A stretch of DNA of 62,856 nucleotides from Raoultibacter timonensis (GCF_900240215.1 NZ_LT964679.1:2582403-2645258), one strand, 5' to 3'; shown: positions 33,697 to 42,666, counted from the first letter of the stretch. The notes: generated from the sequence alone by a model not told the origin. Made by a program: numbers and translations.

Positions 33697-36599
33697 GACT
33701 GCACCCCTTCCCTCACCGTTACTTGGCTGACGCCGTCGTCCTGTCCATCGGATGCGATGGTCTCAGCCGAAAGCGGCAGGAATATACGCAGGTCTTCCTC
33801 GTTCATACAGATGTTGTCCGGTGCACCTTCTTCGGCCTTGTATATCTTGCACAAACCGCCGTAATTGTCGGTGCCGACCGCAGGGTCGTAGGGGCCGTTG
33901 TTCTCGAAGAGCACGTTGCAGTTCGAGTCGAACGCACCGTGCAGATCGTCCGTTGCCTCGCGCTCGGGGAACCACCAGTCGTGCTCGACGTGGATCATGC
34001 CCGGCTTGATGGCTTCGGTGAGGTTCGCGCGCTGGCGAATGCGGTCGACGTAGGTCTCGATCCACACCCAGTCGTCCTGATCGATGCCATGCTCGGCGGC
34101 GGTTGCGGGATTGATGTCCACCGTCGGGAACATATGCACCTCGCGCATCCACGGACTGTTGCGGTACTCGGTGTGGAAGAACGCATGGGAGCGGCCACCC
34201 GTGATGAGCGTGTAGGGATACTCGTCCAAGAGGTCAGGGCGCGCAAGGGGCGTGATCGGCGGCTCGATGTACAGCGGAAGCGGACCGTTGCCGTAGAGCA
34301 GGAGATCCTCCGACCACATTTCCATCTTGCCGTTGTCCGATTGCGGATGCGCGGGAATCTGCGTGCCGTCGGGCAGCGTCGTGCCGGGGAAGCGGTATAC
34401 CGACCCCATCTTGTTGCCGCGGAACATCGTGTTGAAGCCGGGGCGGAAATCGCTCGTCTTGCGCATGAAGCCCGTCTCGTACTTCGGAGCGCCGCGCACA
34501 TCGCTCATCTGCACGCCGGTCACGCTGATGCGCTCGCGGAAATCCTCGAAGCTCGCGCACGAAAGCTCGGCGGGCAGCGTCTCGGGGCCCTTCACCATGT
34601 AGTCGAAGAACTCGTACTTGTCCTTCCAGAACATGTCGACGTCCATATACTTCGCGAACTCGAAGCAGATGTCCATGTCGTCCTTCGCCTCACCGAGCGG
34701 CGCGTGGAAGGGCTGGCGGATGAGGTAGGTGTGGCTCGTCGGATAGCCGTGGCCCGAGTGGGCCCATTCGACACGGTCGACCTCGTTGGGGTGAGCTGCG
34801 GGCAAGATGATGTCGGCGAGCTCGCCCGAAGGTGTCATGTAGATGTCGACGTTCACGAAGAAATCGAGGTTCTTGAAACCCTCGACAATCTCGTGGCCGC
34901 CCTCGATGGACAGGATCGGCTCGCTCGTCTGCTGCCAGTAGCCGTAGATCTGGAACGGGTCGCCCTGCGCCATGGCTTTCGTGGTCGCCGCGCCGAAGCC
35001 GCCCTGCTGACCGTAGATGACCTGGCCGCCTGAATTCTGCGTGGTCTCCTGGAGCTCGCCGGTCGCATCGTCGGCTACGAGGATCTGCTGGTAGCCCGTG
35101 TTCTGACAAACCGAGAGTTTCTTGATGTTCTTCGCGGTCTCAAGGCGGCGCTTACCCATACGGCCCTGCTGGTTGGGCACGACGTCGAACATGAACGAGT
35201 CGTAGCCGGTGGCGGGTTCGCGGCCGATGTTCTGGCCGCCCTTCGTGTCGAAGTTGCCCGCGAGCGCCATCATGATGGTGAACGCCTGCGAGATACCCGA
35301 CGTGTTGATGGAGAACTCGACCTTCTGGCCGCGACAGAAGCACGCGGCGGGGCTTGCGTCGATGTATATCTGGATGGCTTCGCGGATCTTGTCCTCGGGA
35401 AGCTCGCAGAACTCGGCGGCGCGCTCGATCGTCCACGGCGTCACATGCTCCACGAGGATGTCCCACGAGGTCCGGTAGGTTTTACCGTTGATCTCGCGGC
35501 TGCCCGAAAGCGCCGGCTTGGCGTCTGCCACGATGTTGCCCTCGGCGTCGAGCCATTGGAAGGCCTTCGGCCCGCCGAGCTCCTGCTTGTTCTGCCAATC
35601 ACCCGACCAGTAGATCAGCTGGTCGTGGACTTCGTCCCATGCGGGATACAGCTCGTCGGAGCCGCCCTCTTCAAGCATCGACTGGCGCAGCTGGTAGCCT
35701 GTGTTCTCCTCGTCGATGAAGAACGGGGCGTTGGTATAGAAGCGCGCGAAGTCTTCGGCGCACTTGTCCGAATGGATGATCTCGTTGATGAAGGCGAGCA
35801 CGAGCGCCATGTCCGAACCCGGGCGAATGGGCAGCCACAGGTCGGCCTTGGAGGCCGTGCACGTGAACCGCGGATCGACGCAGATCACCTTCGCGCCGCG
35901 CTCCTGCGCACGCTTGACGGTGAGCCAGTCGTAGTAGCCGCGGCTGCGCTCCTGGCGGCACCAGATGAGGATGCAATCGGTATTGTTGCCGTCCCATCCG
36001 GTGTATTGCGTCTCATCGCCGTACAGGCGCTGACTCGTGAAGTACGAGCCGACCCAGCAGAGGTTCCCCACGCCGAACGTCGCCGTCGAGCCGAGTTCGA
36101 GCCACAGCTTGTTGATGGCCTGGAACTGCAGCATGTCGCGGCCCGTGCCGTACTGGTGGGCGATCGTGTGCCAGCCGTGCTCCTCGCCGATCCTCGTGAA
36201 CTGCTCGGCCGCCTCTTCGTAGGCCTCTTCCCACGTGATGCGCTTCCACTGTCCCGATCCCTTTTCGCCGACGCGCTTTTGCGGGTAGCGCACGCGCAAG
36301 GGGTTGTATATCTCCTGGGGAATGGCGAACGCGCGCGAGCACAGCGTTCCCTCCGAGAACAGATCGGGGTTGCCCTCGATCTTGACCAAGCGTCCGTCCT
36401 TCACATGCCCGAACAGCGCACAGCGGCCGTAGCACTGGCGGCACGCGCTCGGGATCTTCTGGACATCATCGGCAGAGGTGTTGGCGGCTCCCTCGTCTTC
36501 GGCGAACGCTGCTGCGGATGCGGATCCGAGCAACAACGTCGAAGCACTGGCCACCGCCGAGGCTTTCAAGAAGCCGCGGCGACTCATCTTCAGTGACAT
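33693..36599 (-). CDS. Tat-exported molybdopterin reductase, catalytic subunit (DmsA/PsrA-like)
   Basis: 968 aa; ATG at 36599. Twin-arginine signal MSRRGFLKASAVASAST at residues 5-21 (cleavage near AFA-ED). The 4Fe-4S motif CRQCYGRC...LCSR follows, then the bis-MGD domains (YGTGRDM, CVDPRFTCTASKADLWLPIRPGSD, C-terminal EHDWWFPEREATDD). The cluster motif and the ALFGHVKDGRLVKIEGNP segment are closer to the PsrA/PhsA/ArrA branch than to classical DmsA, while the anchor is DmsC-type. The acceptor cannot be named. First gene of an operon with dmsB, dmsC, torD, napG-like, napH-like and perhaps tatA. Confidence 0.92.
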   Translation of the reverse strand: MSLKMSRRGFLKASAVASASTLLLGSASAAAFAEDEGAANTSADDVQKIPSACRQCYGRCALFGHVKDGRLVKIEGNPDLFSEGTLCSRAFAIPQEIYNPLRVRYPQKRVGEKGSGQWKRITWEEAYEEAAEQFTRIGEEHGWHTIAHQYGTGRDMLQFQAINKLWLELGSTATFGVGNLCWVGSYFTSQRLYGDETQYTGWDGNNTDCILIWCRQERSRGYYDWLTVKRAQERGAKVICVDPRFTCTASKADLWLPIRPGSDMALVLAFINEIIHSDKCAEDFARFYTNAPFFIDEENTGYQLRQSMLEEGGSDELYPAWDEVHDQLIYWSGDWQNKQELGGPKAFQWLDAEGNIVADAKPALSGSREINGKTYRTSWDILVEHVTPWTIERAAEFCELPEDKIREAIQIYIDASPAACFCRGQKVEFSINTSGISQAFTIMMALAGNFDTKGGQNIGREPATGYDSFMFDVVPNQQGRMGKRRLETAKNIKKLSVCQNTGYQQILVADDATGELQETTQNSGGQVIYGQQGGFGAATTKAMAQGDPFQIYGYWQQTSEPILSIEGGHEIVEGFKNLDFFVNVDIYMTPSGELADIILPAAHPNEVDRVEWAHSGHGYPTSHTYLIRQPFHAPLGEAKDDMDICFEFAKYMDVDMFWKDKYEFFDYMVKGPETLPAELSCASFEDFRERISVTGVQMSDVRGAPKYETGFMRKTSDFRPGFNTMFRGNKMGSVYRFPGTTLPDGTQIPAHPQSDNGKMEMWSEDLLLYGNGPLPLYIEPPITPLARPDLLDEYPYTLITGGRSHAFFHTEYRNSPWMREVHMFPTVDINPATAAEHGIDQDDWVWIETYVDRIRQRANLTEAIKPGMIHVEHDWWFPEREATDDLHGAFDSNCNVLFENNGPYDPAVGTDNYGGLCKIYKAEEGAPDNICMNEEDLRIFLPLSAETIASDGQDDGVSQVTVREGVQS

Positions 36600-36681
36600 C
36601 TCTCCTCCTTTTTCCTCCTACCTTGTGCAAGCATGTCCACCGCCCGGCCGATGCTTAGTGGACATATACTTGTTGTGCTAA

Positions 36682-36709
36682 TTATATTAAGTGAAACTAT
36701 TAGCGCAAT
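36682..36709 (-). promoter_or_regulatory. Candidate promoter of the Dms-Nap operon
   Basis: Reading the minus strand, TATAAT (36687-36682) is exact; TTGCGC lies 16 bases upstream (36709-36704). The whole block 36660-36745 is strikingly AT-rich against the GC-rich surroundings. The start codon is 82 bases downstream. Confidence 0.5.
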
Positions 36710-36856
36710 AACTTACTTTATTCTAATTTGCAGATAATACGTTTGGATCGAGCATGTTTATAGCCCACTCGGTCGGCGGCCTTCGATGCAAAAGCTCGTA
36801 AAAGGCAGCTGTAGCCCGGGATGCCAATGACGCTTTTCGACCAAGCCCTAACGGCA

Positions 36857-37834
36857 CTACAACAAGGGAATCGGCCAGGGAAGAATGTCGCTGCGGAGCT
36901 GATCCCTCTTCGCAGACCAGTCCCGTTTCGTCGGGCGCATTCTCAGATTGAGCCTTTTGGCTATCGACCGGGCAATAGCATCGAACTCCTTGTCGTTTCT
37001 CACGTTCTCGCTTGTGATCCTCACGACTTCGAACCCCATGCCGACAAGCGCCGCATGCCGCGACCCATCACTCGACCTGCGATCAAGCTCGCCATGGTGC
37101 TCCCGACCGTCGTATTCGACAACAAGCTTGGCATCGGGCCAGAACAAATCGCACCGGAATCCACTCTTTCCCGTTGCGTTCTTCGCAAGATCGGTCGCGT
37201 CCATCCTGAAATTAAGCACAGGCAACGGAAAGCCGTAGCCGCCAAGGCGCACGGGAAAGCAGAAAAGGACGACGAGGATAGATTCCATCGGCGATTCCGA
37301 GCCGTCCATGCAATAGCGGAGAGCTTGACGTGCGAGAACGGCACCGTGTATACCGCCGGCTTTTGCCGCATACGAAGCGAGTTCGGCGAAGCTCGTTACC
37401 GGTTGCACCTGGTACACGGTAGGACGACCGCCTACCGGCCGACGGTAGGTTCCGCATAACTCCAACCCATCGAGCACCTGTCGGGCAAGCGATTGCCCCG
37501 ACGCTCTTTGGATAAAGCCCAACTCTGCGCGGCACACGAAAACGTCTTCGCTAATCCGCATGAAAGAATCGCGCGGAAGCTGTTTGGGTCTCACATGGCA
37601 ACGGATTCGGGCGTCCTTGGGTCGTAAACTGGCATCGGGAACGAGTACGTGAATCGGTTCCGAAAGAAACGAGAACCCGTTTGCGCGAAGCGACTCGAGT
37701 TGTTTTTTGTCTGGTTTGATGAACGATGCAGAGTTTTTCCGCAGCGCACCGCCGTACGCGCATCGCCGATGCTTGGCGGCACGATCGAAACGCCAGAATT
37801 CCAAAGCCGATATGTCGCAGAGAATGATCGTCAT
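36857..37834 (-). CDS. DUF559-type (VSR/PD-(D/E)xK-like) endonuclease-domain protein
   Basis: 325 aa. The C-terminal third has CDLFWPDAKLVVEYDGREHHGELDRRSSD, the core of the DUF559/very-short-patch-repair endonuclease-like fold (D...E-x-D with a following His). The N-terminal two thirds are an uncharacterised region frequently found with this domain in Coriobacteria and in abortive-infection AbiEi-like proteins (HVLVPDASLRPKD...). There is no partner gene nearby. Function unknown; nuclease activity is inferred from the motif only. Three phased GTAAGGT repeats lie upstream of its start. Confidence 0.75.
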   Translation of the reverse strand: MTIILCDISALEFWRFDRAAKHRRCAYGGALRKNSASFIKPDKKQLESLRANGFSFLSEPIHVLVPDASLRPKDARIRCHVRPKQLPRDSFMRISEDVFVCRAELGFIQRASGQSLARQVLDGLELCGTYRRPVGGRPTVYQVQPVTSFAELASYAAKAGGIHGAVLARQALRYCMDGSESPMESILVVLFCFPVRLGGYGFPLPVLNFRMDATDLAKNATGKSGFRCDLFWPDAKLVVEYDGREHHGELDRRSSDGSRHAALVGMGFEVVRITSENVRNDKEFDAIARSIAKRLNLRMRPTKRDWSAKRDQLRSDILPWPIPLL

Positions 37835-38101
37835 ACGGCAAGGCTATCATGGAATGGCGGTCTAGGATAGGATAAAAAGCGCTTTTCATCTGGTTATATG
37901 CAAATTGTAACGTATGATTTGAGGGCAATCTCCGTAAGGTCTCGGGGTAAAACATGTAAGGTTTTGAATGCAATCTCGTAAGGTTGCAGCCGAACCTCTG
38001 CCCGCACTGCCGAAAAGCCGCCTCGCACGCGCGATGGGCATCGGATCTATCGCGTTTGCATGGGCAATGGGGCTTGCAGGTTTCCATCGGTCGCGGAGCT
38101 T

Positions 38102-38178
38102 GCGGGTTTGCCTGCTCGCAGGTTTGCCTGCTCGCAGGTTTGCCGGTTCGCCGGGTTTGCCGGTTCGCCGGTTCGTCG
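38102..38178. repeat. Short tandem repeats, 16-17 bp unit
   Basis: Four to five degenerate copies of GCAGGTTTGCCTGCTC, drifting to GCCGGGTTTGCCGGTTC in the second half. Intergenic. Unit homogeneity in neighbouring copies suggests slippage expansion rather than CRISPR: there are no spacers. Confidence 0.7.
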
Positions 38179-38266
38179 AATTTGCGAGGCTTGTCGAGTA
38201 TTCAGGATTGCCGCGAAGCCGGATCGAGCAATCAACCATTAGGTTTTTATCGAAATGCCATGCGAA

Positions 38267-38420
38267 ATGGCGGCGAACCGTCGTTTTGCGAAAAACGAGA
38301 CGACCGACAAACTTGCTGCTAGCGGAGGTTTCGGGAAAACCCCAGGTCACGTTTTCCAAACTGAGCGATGTAGGCGTTGAGGACGGGTTCGAGTTTCGCA
38401 AAACGACGGTTCGCCGCCAT
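38267..38420. repeat. Inverted-repeat element 2 (27-bp perfect arms)
   Basis: Left arm 38267-38293 (begins ATGGCGGCGAACCGTCGT) and right arm 38394-38420 are exact reverse complements over 27 bp around a 100-bp centre. The flanks do not match further. The arm core GGCGAACCGTCGTTTTG resembles CGCCAACCCGTCATTTTG in the element at 49633. Confidence 0.8.
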
Positions 38421-38614
38421 CAAGCGACCGTTTTCGCGCAAAAACGCATTATCAATAAAACGACACCCCGCCGGATCGTGCGTCACTCCGTTCGCTCAGC
38501 ACACTCGCGCCCATCGCATCCCTGGCTGCAACTCCGGCTTTGGACGGCCAGGACATTGCGTACCCCCGACGTTCCATCCAAGAGGGCCGCGCAGCATCGA
38601 CGCTTTGTTCGGTT

Positions 38615-39892
38615 CTATCGCTGGACGACTTCGAGGCCCACTTCGCGCAACCGCGGTCCCTCATCGGCCAGCTCGATCACATTGAGGCTGATGCCTATCT
38701 CGGCATCGGGCACCATCGACAAAACGTCGTTGATGCGCGTATCCGGAAACGAGAGCACCCCATCATCGAACGAGACCGACCCACAGGAATCGGGCAGCAT
38801 GCCTTCAAGGGAGCGCCGCACGTCATCGACAGACGGGCCGAACGCCTTAGCGCACACGATAAAGTAGGAGCGCTTGTCGAAGCGGTACTCCTGGTAGGAA
38901 CCCGTCGCCTGCTGCAATCGGCCGAGCATGTGATTCTGCTGATTGAGCTGGCCGGTATTCTTGTTGTCCGACGAACAATAGTGCACCCCGAGGTCGAGAT
39001 CGTTCTCATGGGCAAACCGCAGAAGCTCCAACGCCTCGGATTCACTGCCCGCCACGGGAATACCGCCTGCGTACCAGTAGTCATACAGCACGTCGAACGG
39101 CTGCTTGCGCAGCGAGAACCCGCGCGCTGCGAATGCCTCGGAGTTGCTGAGGGGGAAGCAGAACTCAAGCAGGTTTATCCCCCGAGCACCCCATGCCGAC
39201 AGCTTCATGAGCAGGTCTTTCATGTCGTCGATCGTTCCAGGGATCACCGGCATCTCCACCATAACCGCTGGGATGCGATCGACCGCTTCACGAATGCGCT
39301 CTTCGACCACTCGGCGCTCGTCATCGCCATCCTCGAGCTTGATGCTGAACCTGATCTCGTCGAGCCCGCTTTCGCGCAACGCATCCATCGCATCCTCATC
39401 GAGCCGGTATCCGCTCGTGTAGAGCCTCAAATGGGCCTGGGGGTACAGCTCGCGAGCGCGCTTTAAGAATTCGAGGGTCTTTTCGAACCGGAGCATCGGC
39501 TCGCCCCCGGTCAACGCAATGCAATCGAGCCGAGCTCCCGCAGCATGAGCCTGCTCCAACTCGCCAAGGGCGTCTCGATCTTCTCGGCAATACCGCTCGT
39601 AGTCTTCCTGGTTGGGATTGAAGCAGAAATAGCAGTTTTTCGGACAGGTAAGCGAAATAAAGAACGTCACCGTTTTCTCGCCTGTTCGACAAGCAATGCA
39701 CCCGGGAGACATCCAGCCGTTTCCGCCGACCAGGCTTTTCCCGCAGTTTTCACATGCCCACGCAGGATTTTCGAATCGCCTGCTTCGGGGTTGCGATTCC
39801 TCGCGCTCGAACGGCAGCCCGAACGATGAAACGGTTTGCTCGTAGTCTGAAGCAACCTCGTCGAACGCTTTTTGATACGTCTTCAGATCCAT
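38615..39892 (-). CDS. Radical SAM protein with N-terminal Cys knuckle
   Basis: 425 aa; ATG at 39892 with AGGGGG 5-6 bases upstream (a start 39 codons earlier has no site). Residues 47-68 form CENC...CIAC (CxxC-x14-CxxC), probably a zinc or rubredoxin-like site. The radical SAM cluster is CPKNCYFC at 83-90, followed by ALTGGEPML near residue 141 and the usual beta/alpha motifs (RLYTSGYRLDED, EIRFSIKLED). The C-terminal 130 residues match nothing I know. Divergent to a MarR gene 305 bp away, which suggests local regulation. Reaction unknown: could be an activase or a peptide/cofactor maturase. Confidence 0.8.
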   Translation of the reverse strand: MDLKTYQKAFDEVASDYEQTVSSFGLPFEREESQPRSRRFENPAWACENCGKSLVGGNGWMSPGCIACRTGEKTVTFFISLTCPKNCYFCFNPNQEDYERYCREDRDALGELEQAHAAGARLDCIALTGGEPMLRFEKTLEFLKRARELYPQAHLRLYTSGYRLDEDAMDALRESGLDEIRFSIKLEDGDDERRVVEERIREAVDRIPAVMVEMPVIPGTIDDMKDLLMKLSAWGARGINLLEFCFPLSNSEAFAARGFSLRKQPFDVLYDYWYAGGIPVAGSESEALELLRFAHENDLDLGVHYCSSDNKNTGQLNQQNHMLGRLQQATGSYQEYRFDKRSYFIVCAKAFGPSVDDVRRSLEGMLPDSCGSVSFDDGVLSFPDTRINDVLSMVPDAEIGISLNVIELADEGPRLREVGLEVVQR

Positions 39893-40197
39893 TGCAGCCC
39901 CCTGGATATCCGCCTTGCCGCATACGGATGACGGCAGCAACGCGCTGTGCCGCCCTGTTTCCGTACGCGAAAATCTAGTCTGCCGTATATGGTAAACCAG
40001 ACTCGACAATTTGCGAGCGGCGCTGCCGTCTGCGTGGAGTTTTGGACGATATAAACCCTCATCGCTTGACGGCGCAAGTTCGATTGTGATTACTTAGATA
40101 GATACGTATTTCCTCGGCAATCGTTTTGGCTTAACCGAAACCGTTGCCGAGGAAATAACCTTATCGCCGCCGAGCGGCTCGCGTGAAAAAGGTCATG

Positions 40198-40653
40198 ATG
40201 GTCGGCAAGCACAACCAATTCATCGGATATAAAGTCTACGATGCCCAACGCTTGATGCATCGCACGCTTGAGGTCGCCCTCAAGCCGCATGATCTTACGC
40301 CCGGGCAATGGAACCTGCTCAATCAGCTCGATCGGGCAGGCGCCCTTTCCCAGAAAGCGCTCGCCGAACGGACGCGCAAAGAACAGGCCACCATCACCCG
40401 CTATCTCGATACGCTCGAACGCAAGGGGCTCGTCGTCCGCTCCCGCGACGAACACGATCGCCGGGCTCACGTAATCACGCTGACCGACCAGGCGCGCACC
40501 CTGCTCAAACAGGTAGAATCGGTTGCAGAAGATGCAGCGGACCGGCTTATCGACAACATCAGCCAAGAAGAAATCGATACGTTTCTCGACGTGCTCGATC
40601 GCCTCAAGGCAAATGCCTCCGTCTACATCGACAGCAAGACTTCTCGGCACTAA
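40198..40653 (+). CDS. MarR-family transcriptional regulator
   Basis: About 151 aa from the ATG at 40198, chosen because AAAAAGG lies 5 bases before it; a GTG at 40183 or ATG at 40195 are alternatives. The winged helix includes LTPGQWNLLNQLDRAGALSQKALAERTRKEQATITRYLDTLERKGLVVRSRDEHDRRAHVITLT, i.e. the MarR DNA-binding helices and the D-x-R-D/H-x-R wing. It is divergent to the radical SAM gene. It likely represses itself and/or that gene until a phenolic or oxidant ligand binds (family knowledge; ligand unknown). Confidence 0.9.
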   Translation: MVGKHNQFIGYKVYDAQRLMHRTLEVALKPHDLTPGQWNLLNQLDRAGALSQKALAERTRKEQATITRYLDTLERKGLVVRSRDEHDRRAHVITLTDQARTLLKQVESVAEDAADRLIDNISQEEIDTFLDVLDRLKANASVYIDSKTSRH

Positions 40654-40790
40654 ACCGACGCCGAAAAGCCCAGCAGGCAGTGGCGGTCACCGTTCGGCCG
40701 AAGACTGCCGATGCCCCGCTTCGGGACGCCATGGGCGCTCCGAAGCGGGGCAAACAAGCTCCTTCAAGCTGTAAAAAGGGAAATAACCAG

Positions 40791-40819
40791 TTCACAACTA
40801 AGCATTTAGCTGCTACAAT
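40791..40819 (+). promoter_or_regulatory. Sigma-70-type promoter of the glycine riboswitch/AGCS unit
   Basis: TTCACA (40791-40796) and TACAAT (40814-40819) with an exact 17-base spacer, ending about 36 bases before the riboswitch hairpin. Confidence 0.7.
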
Positions 40820-40854
40820 TCGCCTGCACAACTACATAGCGTCACCCCGTTGAT

Positions 40855-40985
40855 GCGTCCTGAATCGATACGAGACAGGACGAGAAGGGGCCTCTGGAGA
40901 ATTCCGGTCACCAGACCGGATGCCGAAGGGGCAAGGCGGAAACGCCGAAACTCTCAGGCCAAAGGACAGAGCAAAGCTTTCAGCT
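40855..40985 (+). promoter_or_regulatory. Glycine riboswitch (single gcvT-type aptamer)
   Basis: Core 40892-40971 contains the diagnostic GCCGAAGGGGCAA and GAAACTCTCAGGC followed by AAAGGACAGAG; outer stem CTCTG (40892-40896) pairs with CAGAG (40967-40971). A hairpin CGTCCTG/CAGGACG precedes it (40856-40882). I see one aptamer, not the tandem pair. A further hairpin (GTATGC...GCATAC, about 40990-41019) lies between aptamer and gene and may be the expression platform. It should bind glycine and control the downstream symporter. Confidence 0.9.
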
Positions 40986-41107
40986 TGACGTATGCGTCCG
41001 CATTCTGCGCGAGCATACGCTCGTCTTCCCTCTTCCAGATCGCCTCGATTCGCTTCTACGGGCTTCGCAGAAGTGTTGCAACGTTGCTCTACGATGGAAG
41101 GAAAACA

Positions 41108-42610
41108 GTGGAAGGCTTTTTCGACGCGATCAATTCGGCGCTCGTCGCTATCGACGACTTTATTTGGGGCATACCGCTCATGGTGCTCATCCTGTTCGGC
41201 GGTATCCTCCTGACGGTGCGCTTGCGCGGCGTCCAGTTTCGTCAACTCCCCCGTGCGCTGCGCTACATGTTCAAAAACGAAACGGGCGGCGAAGGCGAAG
41301 TTTCGAGCTTCGGCGCGCTGTGCACCGCGCTTTCAGCCACCATCGGAACCGGCAACATCGTCGGCGTTGCCACGGCTATCGTAGCAGGTGGGCCCGGCGC
41401 TATGTTCTGGATGTGGCTGGCAGCGCTGTTCGGCATGGCGACCAAGTTTTCAGAAGGTCTGCTTGCCGTCAAGTACCGCAGCATCGACAAGAAAACGGGC
41501 CACGTGCTCGGCGGCCCGTTCTACTACATCGAGCGAGGCATGGGCAAGAACTGGCGTTGGCTCGCCAAGATATTCGCCTTCTTCGGCATGTGCGTAGGCC
41601 TGTTCGGAATCGGTACGTTTACGCAGGTCAATTCAATTTCTACAGCAATTACGGGCTTCTTTGACCCGAACAAGTCGGCTACCGTAAACATCCTCGGCAT
41701 GGATTACTCGATCGCAACCGTCGTCGGCTCGCTCGTGCTCGCGGTACTCGTGGGCCTCGTCGTCATCGGCGGCTTGAAGCGCATCGCCAAGGTGTCGGAA
41801 CGCGTGATCCCTGCAATGGTCGTACTCTACGTGGGCTTCTCGCTCGTGCTTATCTTCACGAACCTCGACAAGCTGCCCAGCGCCTTCGCCACCATCTTCG
41901 AAAGCGCCTTCGGCTTGCAGGCGGTTGCCGGCGGCATGCTCGGCGCCATTATCATCGCCATGCAGAAGGGTATCGCTCGCGGCATCTTCTCGAACGAAGC
42001 GGGTCTCGGCTCAGCCCCGATCGCCGCGGCTGCCGCCCAGACCAAGGAGCCGGTGCGCCAGGGCCTCGTCTCCATGACCGGCACGTTTCTCGACACGATC
42101 GTCGTCTGCTCGATGACGGGCCTCGCCCTCGTCATGACGGGTGCCTACCAGATTCCGGGCCTCGAAGGCGCCGCTGTCACCACCGCGGCGTTCCAGGCGG
42201 GCCTTCCGTTCATCCCCGGCGATGTGGTTTCGTTCGTTCTCATGGCGTGCCTCGTGCTGTTCGGCTTCACCACCATCCTCGGATGGGACTATTACGGTGA
42301 GCGCTGCCTCGAGTATTTCAGCAACGGCAACATGAAATCGGTCAAGGTGTACCGCTGGCTCTACATTGCCGCCGTGTTCATCGGCCCCTACATGACGGTA
42401 GCCGCCGTATGGACCATCGCCGACATCTTCAACGGCCTCATGGCCATCCCGAACATGATCGCGCTCATCGCGCTGTCGGGCGTCGTGGTGAAGGAGACGC
42501 AGGACTACTTCGCCCGTCTCAAGGCCGCGGGCGACGAGGATCATATGGAGCCCCGCCTTGCAGGCGATAACTGGGATATCCCGCCCATCGATCCGATTAC
42601 GGAACGCTAG
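41108..42610 (+). CDS. Sodium:alanine/glycine symporter, AGCS family
   Basis: 500 aa; GTG at 41108 with GGAAGGA 6 bases upstream. The frame is open further upstream, but that part is the riboswitch leader. It has 10-11 membrane helices and the AGCS signatures GTGNIVGVATAIVAGGPGAMFWMW and GIFSNEAGLGSAPIAAAAAQTKEPVRQG. The glycine riboswitch points to glycine as the physiological cargo. Followed by a GC-rich hairpin. Confidence 0.95.
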   Translation: MEGFFDAINSALVAIDDFIWGIPLMVLILFGGILLTVRLRGVQFRQLPRALRYMFKNETGGEGEVSSFGALCTALSATIGTGNIVGVATAIVAGGPGAMFWMWLAALFGMATKFSEGLLAVKYRSIDKKTGHVLGGPFYYIERGMGKNWRWLAKIFAFFGMCVGLFGIGTFTQVNSISTAITGFFDPNKSATVNILGMDYSIATVVGSLVLAVLVGLVVIGGLKRIAKVSERVIPAMVVLYVGFSLVLIFTNLDKLPSAFATIFESAFGLQAVAGGMLGAIIIAMQKGIARGIFSNEAGLGSAPIAAAAAQTKEPVRQGLVSMTGTFLDTIVVCSMTGLALVMTGAYQIPGLEGAAVTTAAFQAGLPFIPGDVVSFVLMACLVLFGFTTILGWDYYGERCLEYFSNGNMKSVKVYRWLYIAAVFIGPYMTVAAVWTIADIFNGLMAIPNMIALIALSGVVVKETQDYFARLKAAGDEDHMEPRLAGDNWDIPPIDPITER

Positions 42611-42622
42611 GACGTCAAGCTC

Positions 42623-42666
42623 TGCGCCGCGCGAACATCCTCCCGAAAAAGGATGCGCGCGGCGCA
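42623..42666. terminator. GC-rich hairpin between convergent genes
   Basis: TGCGCCGCGCG(AA)CATCCT pairs with AGGATGCGCGCGGCGCA: 17 bp with a 2-base bulge and a CCCGAAAA loop. No clear U-tract on either strand. It probably separates the AGCS gene from the opposing response regulator gene. Confidence 0.55.

Larger units (their letters stand above)
37835..38614. other. 780-bp gene-free region with three kinds of repeat
   Basis: Contains, in order, three GTAAGGT direct repeats at 37934, 37956 and 37978 (exactly 22 bp apart), a 16-17-bp tandem array at 38102-38178 and the inverted-repeat element at 38267-38420. Frames crossing it are low-complexity or antisense and have no domain signature. I see no gene. 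Confidence 0.6.

Noticed and set aside
38102-38178. CRISPR array
   Set aside because: Units of 16-17 bp abut each other with no spacers and no cas genes occur in the window. The arrays at 61681 and 37934 fail for the same reasons.
37968-38867. A 299-aa plus-strand frame across the repeat region
   Set aside because: It runs through tandem and inverted repeats and antisense to the radical SAM gene, with Arg/Ser-rich low-complexity sequence and no ribosome site.
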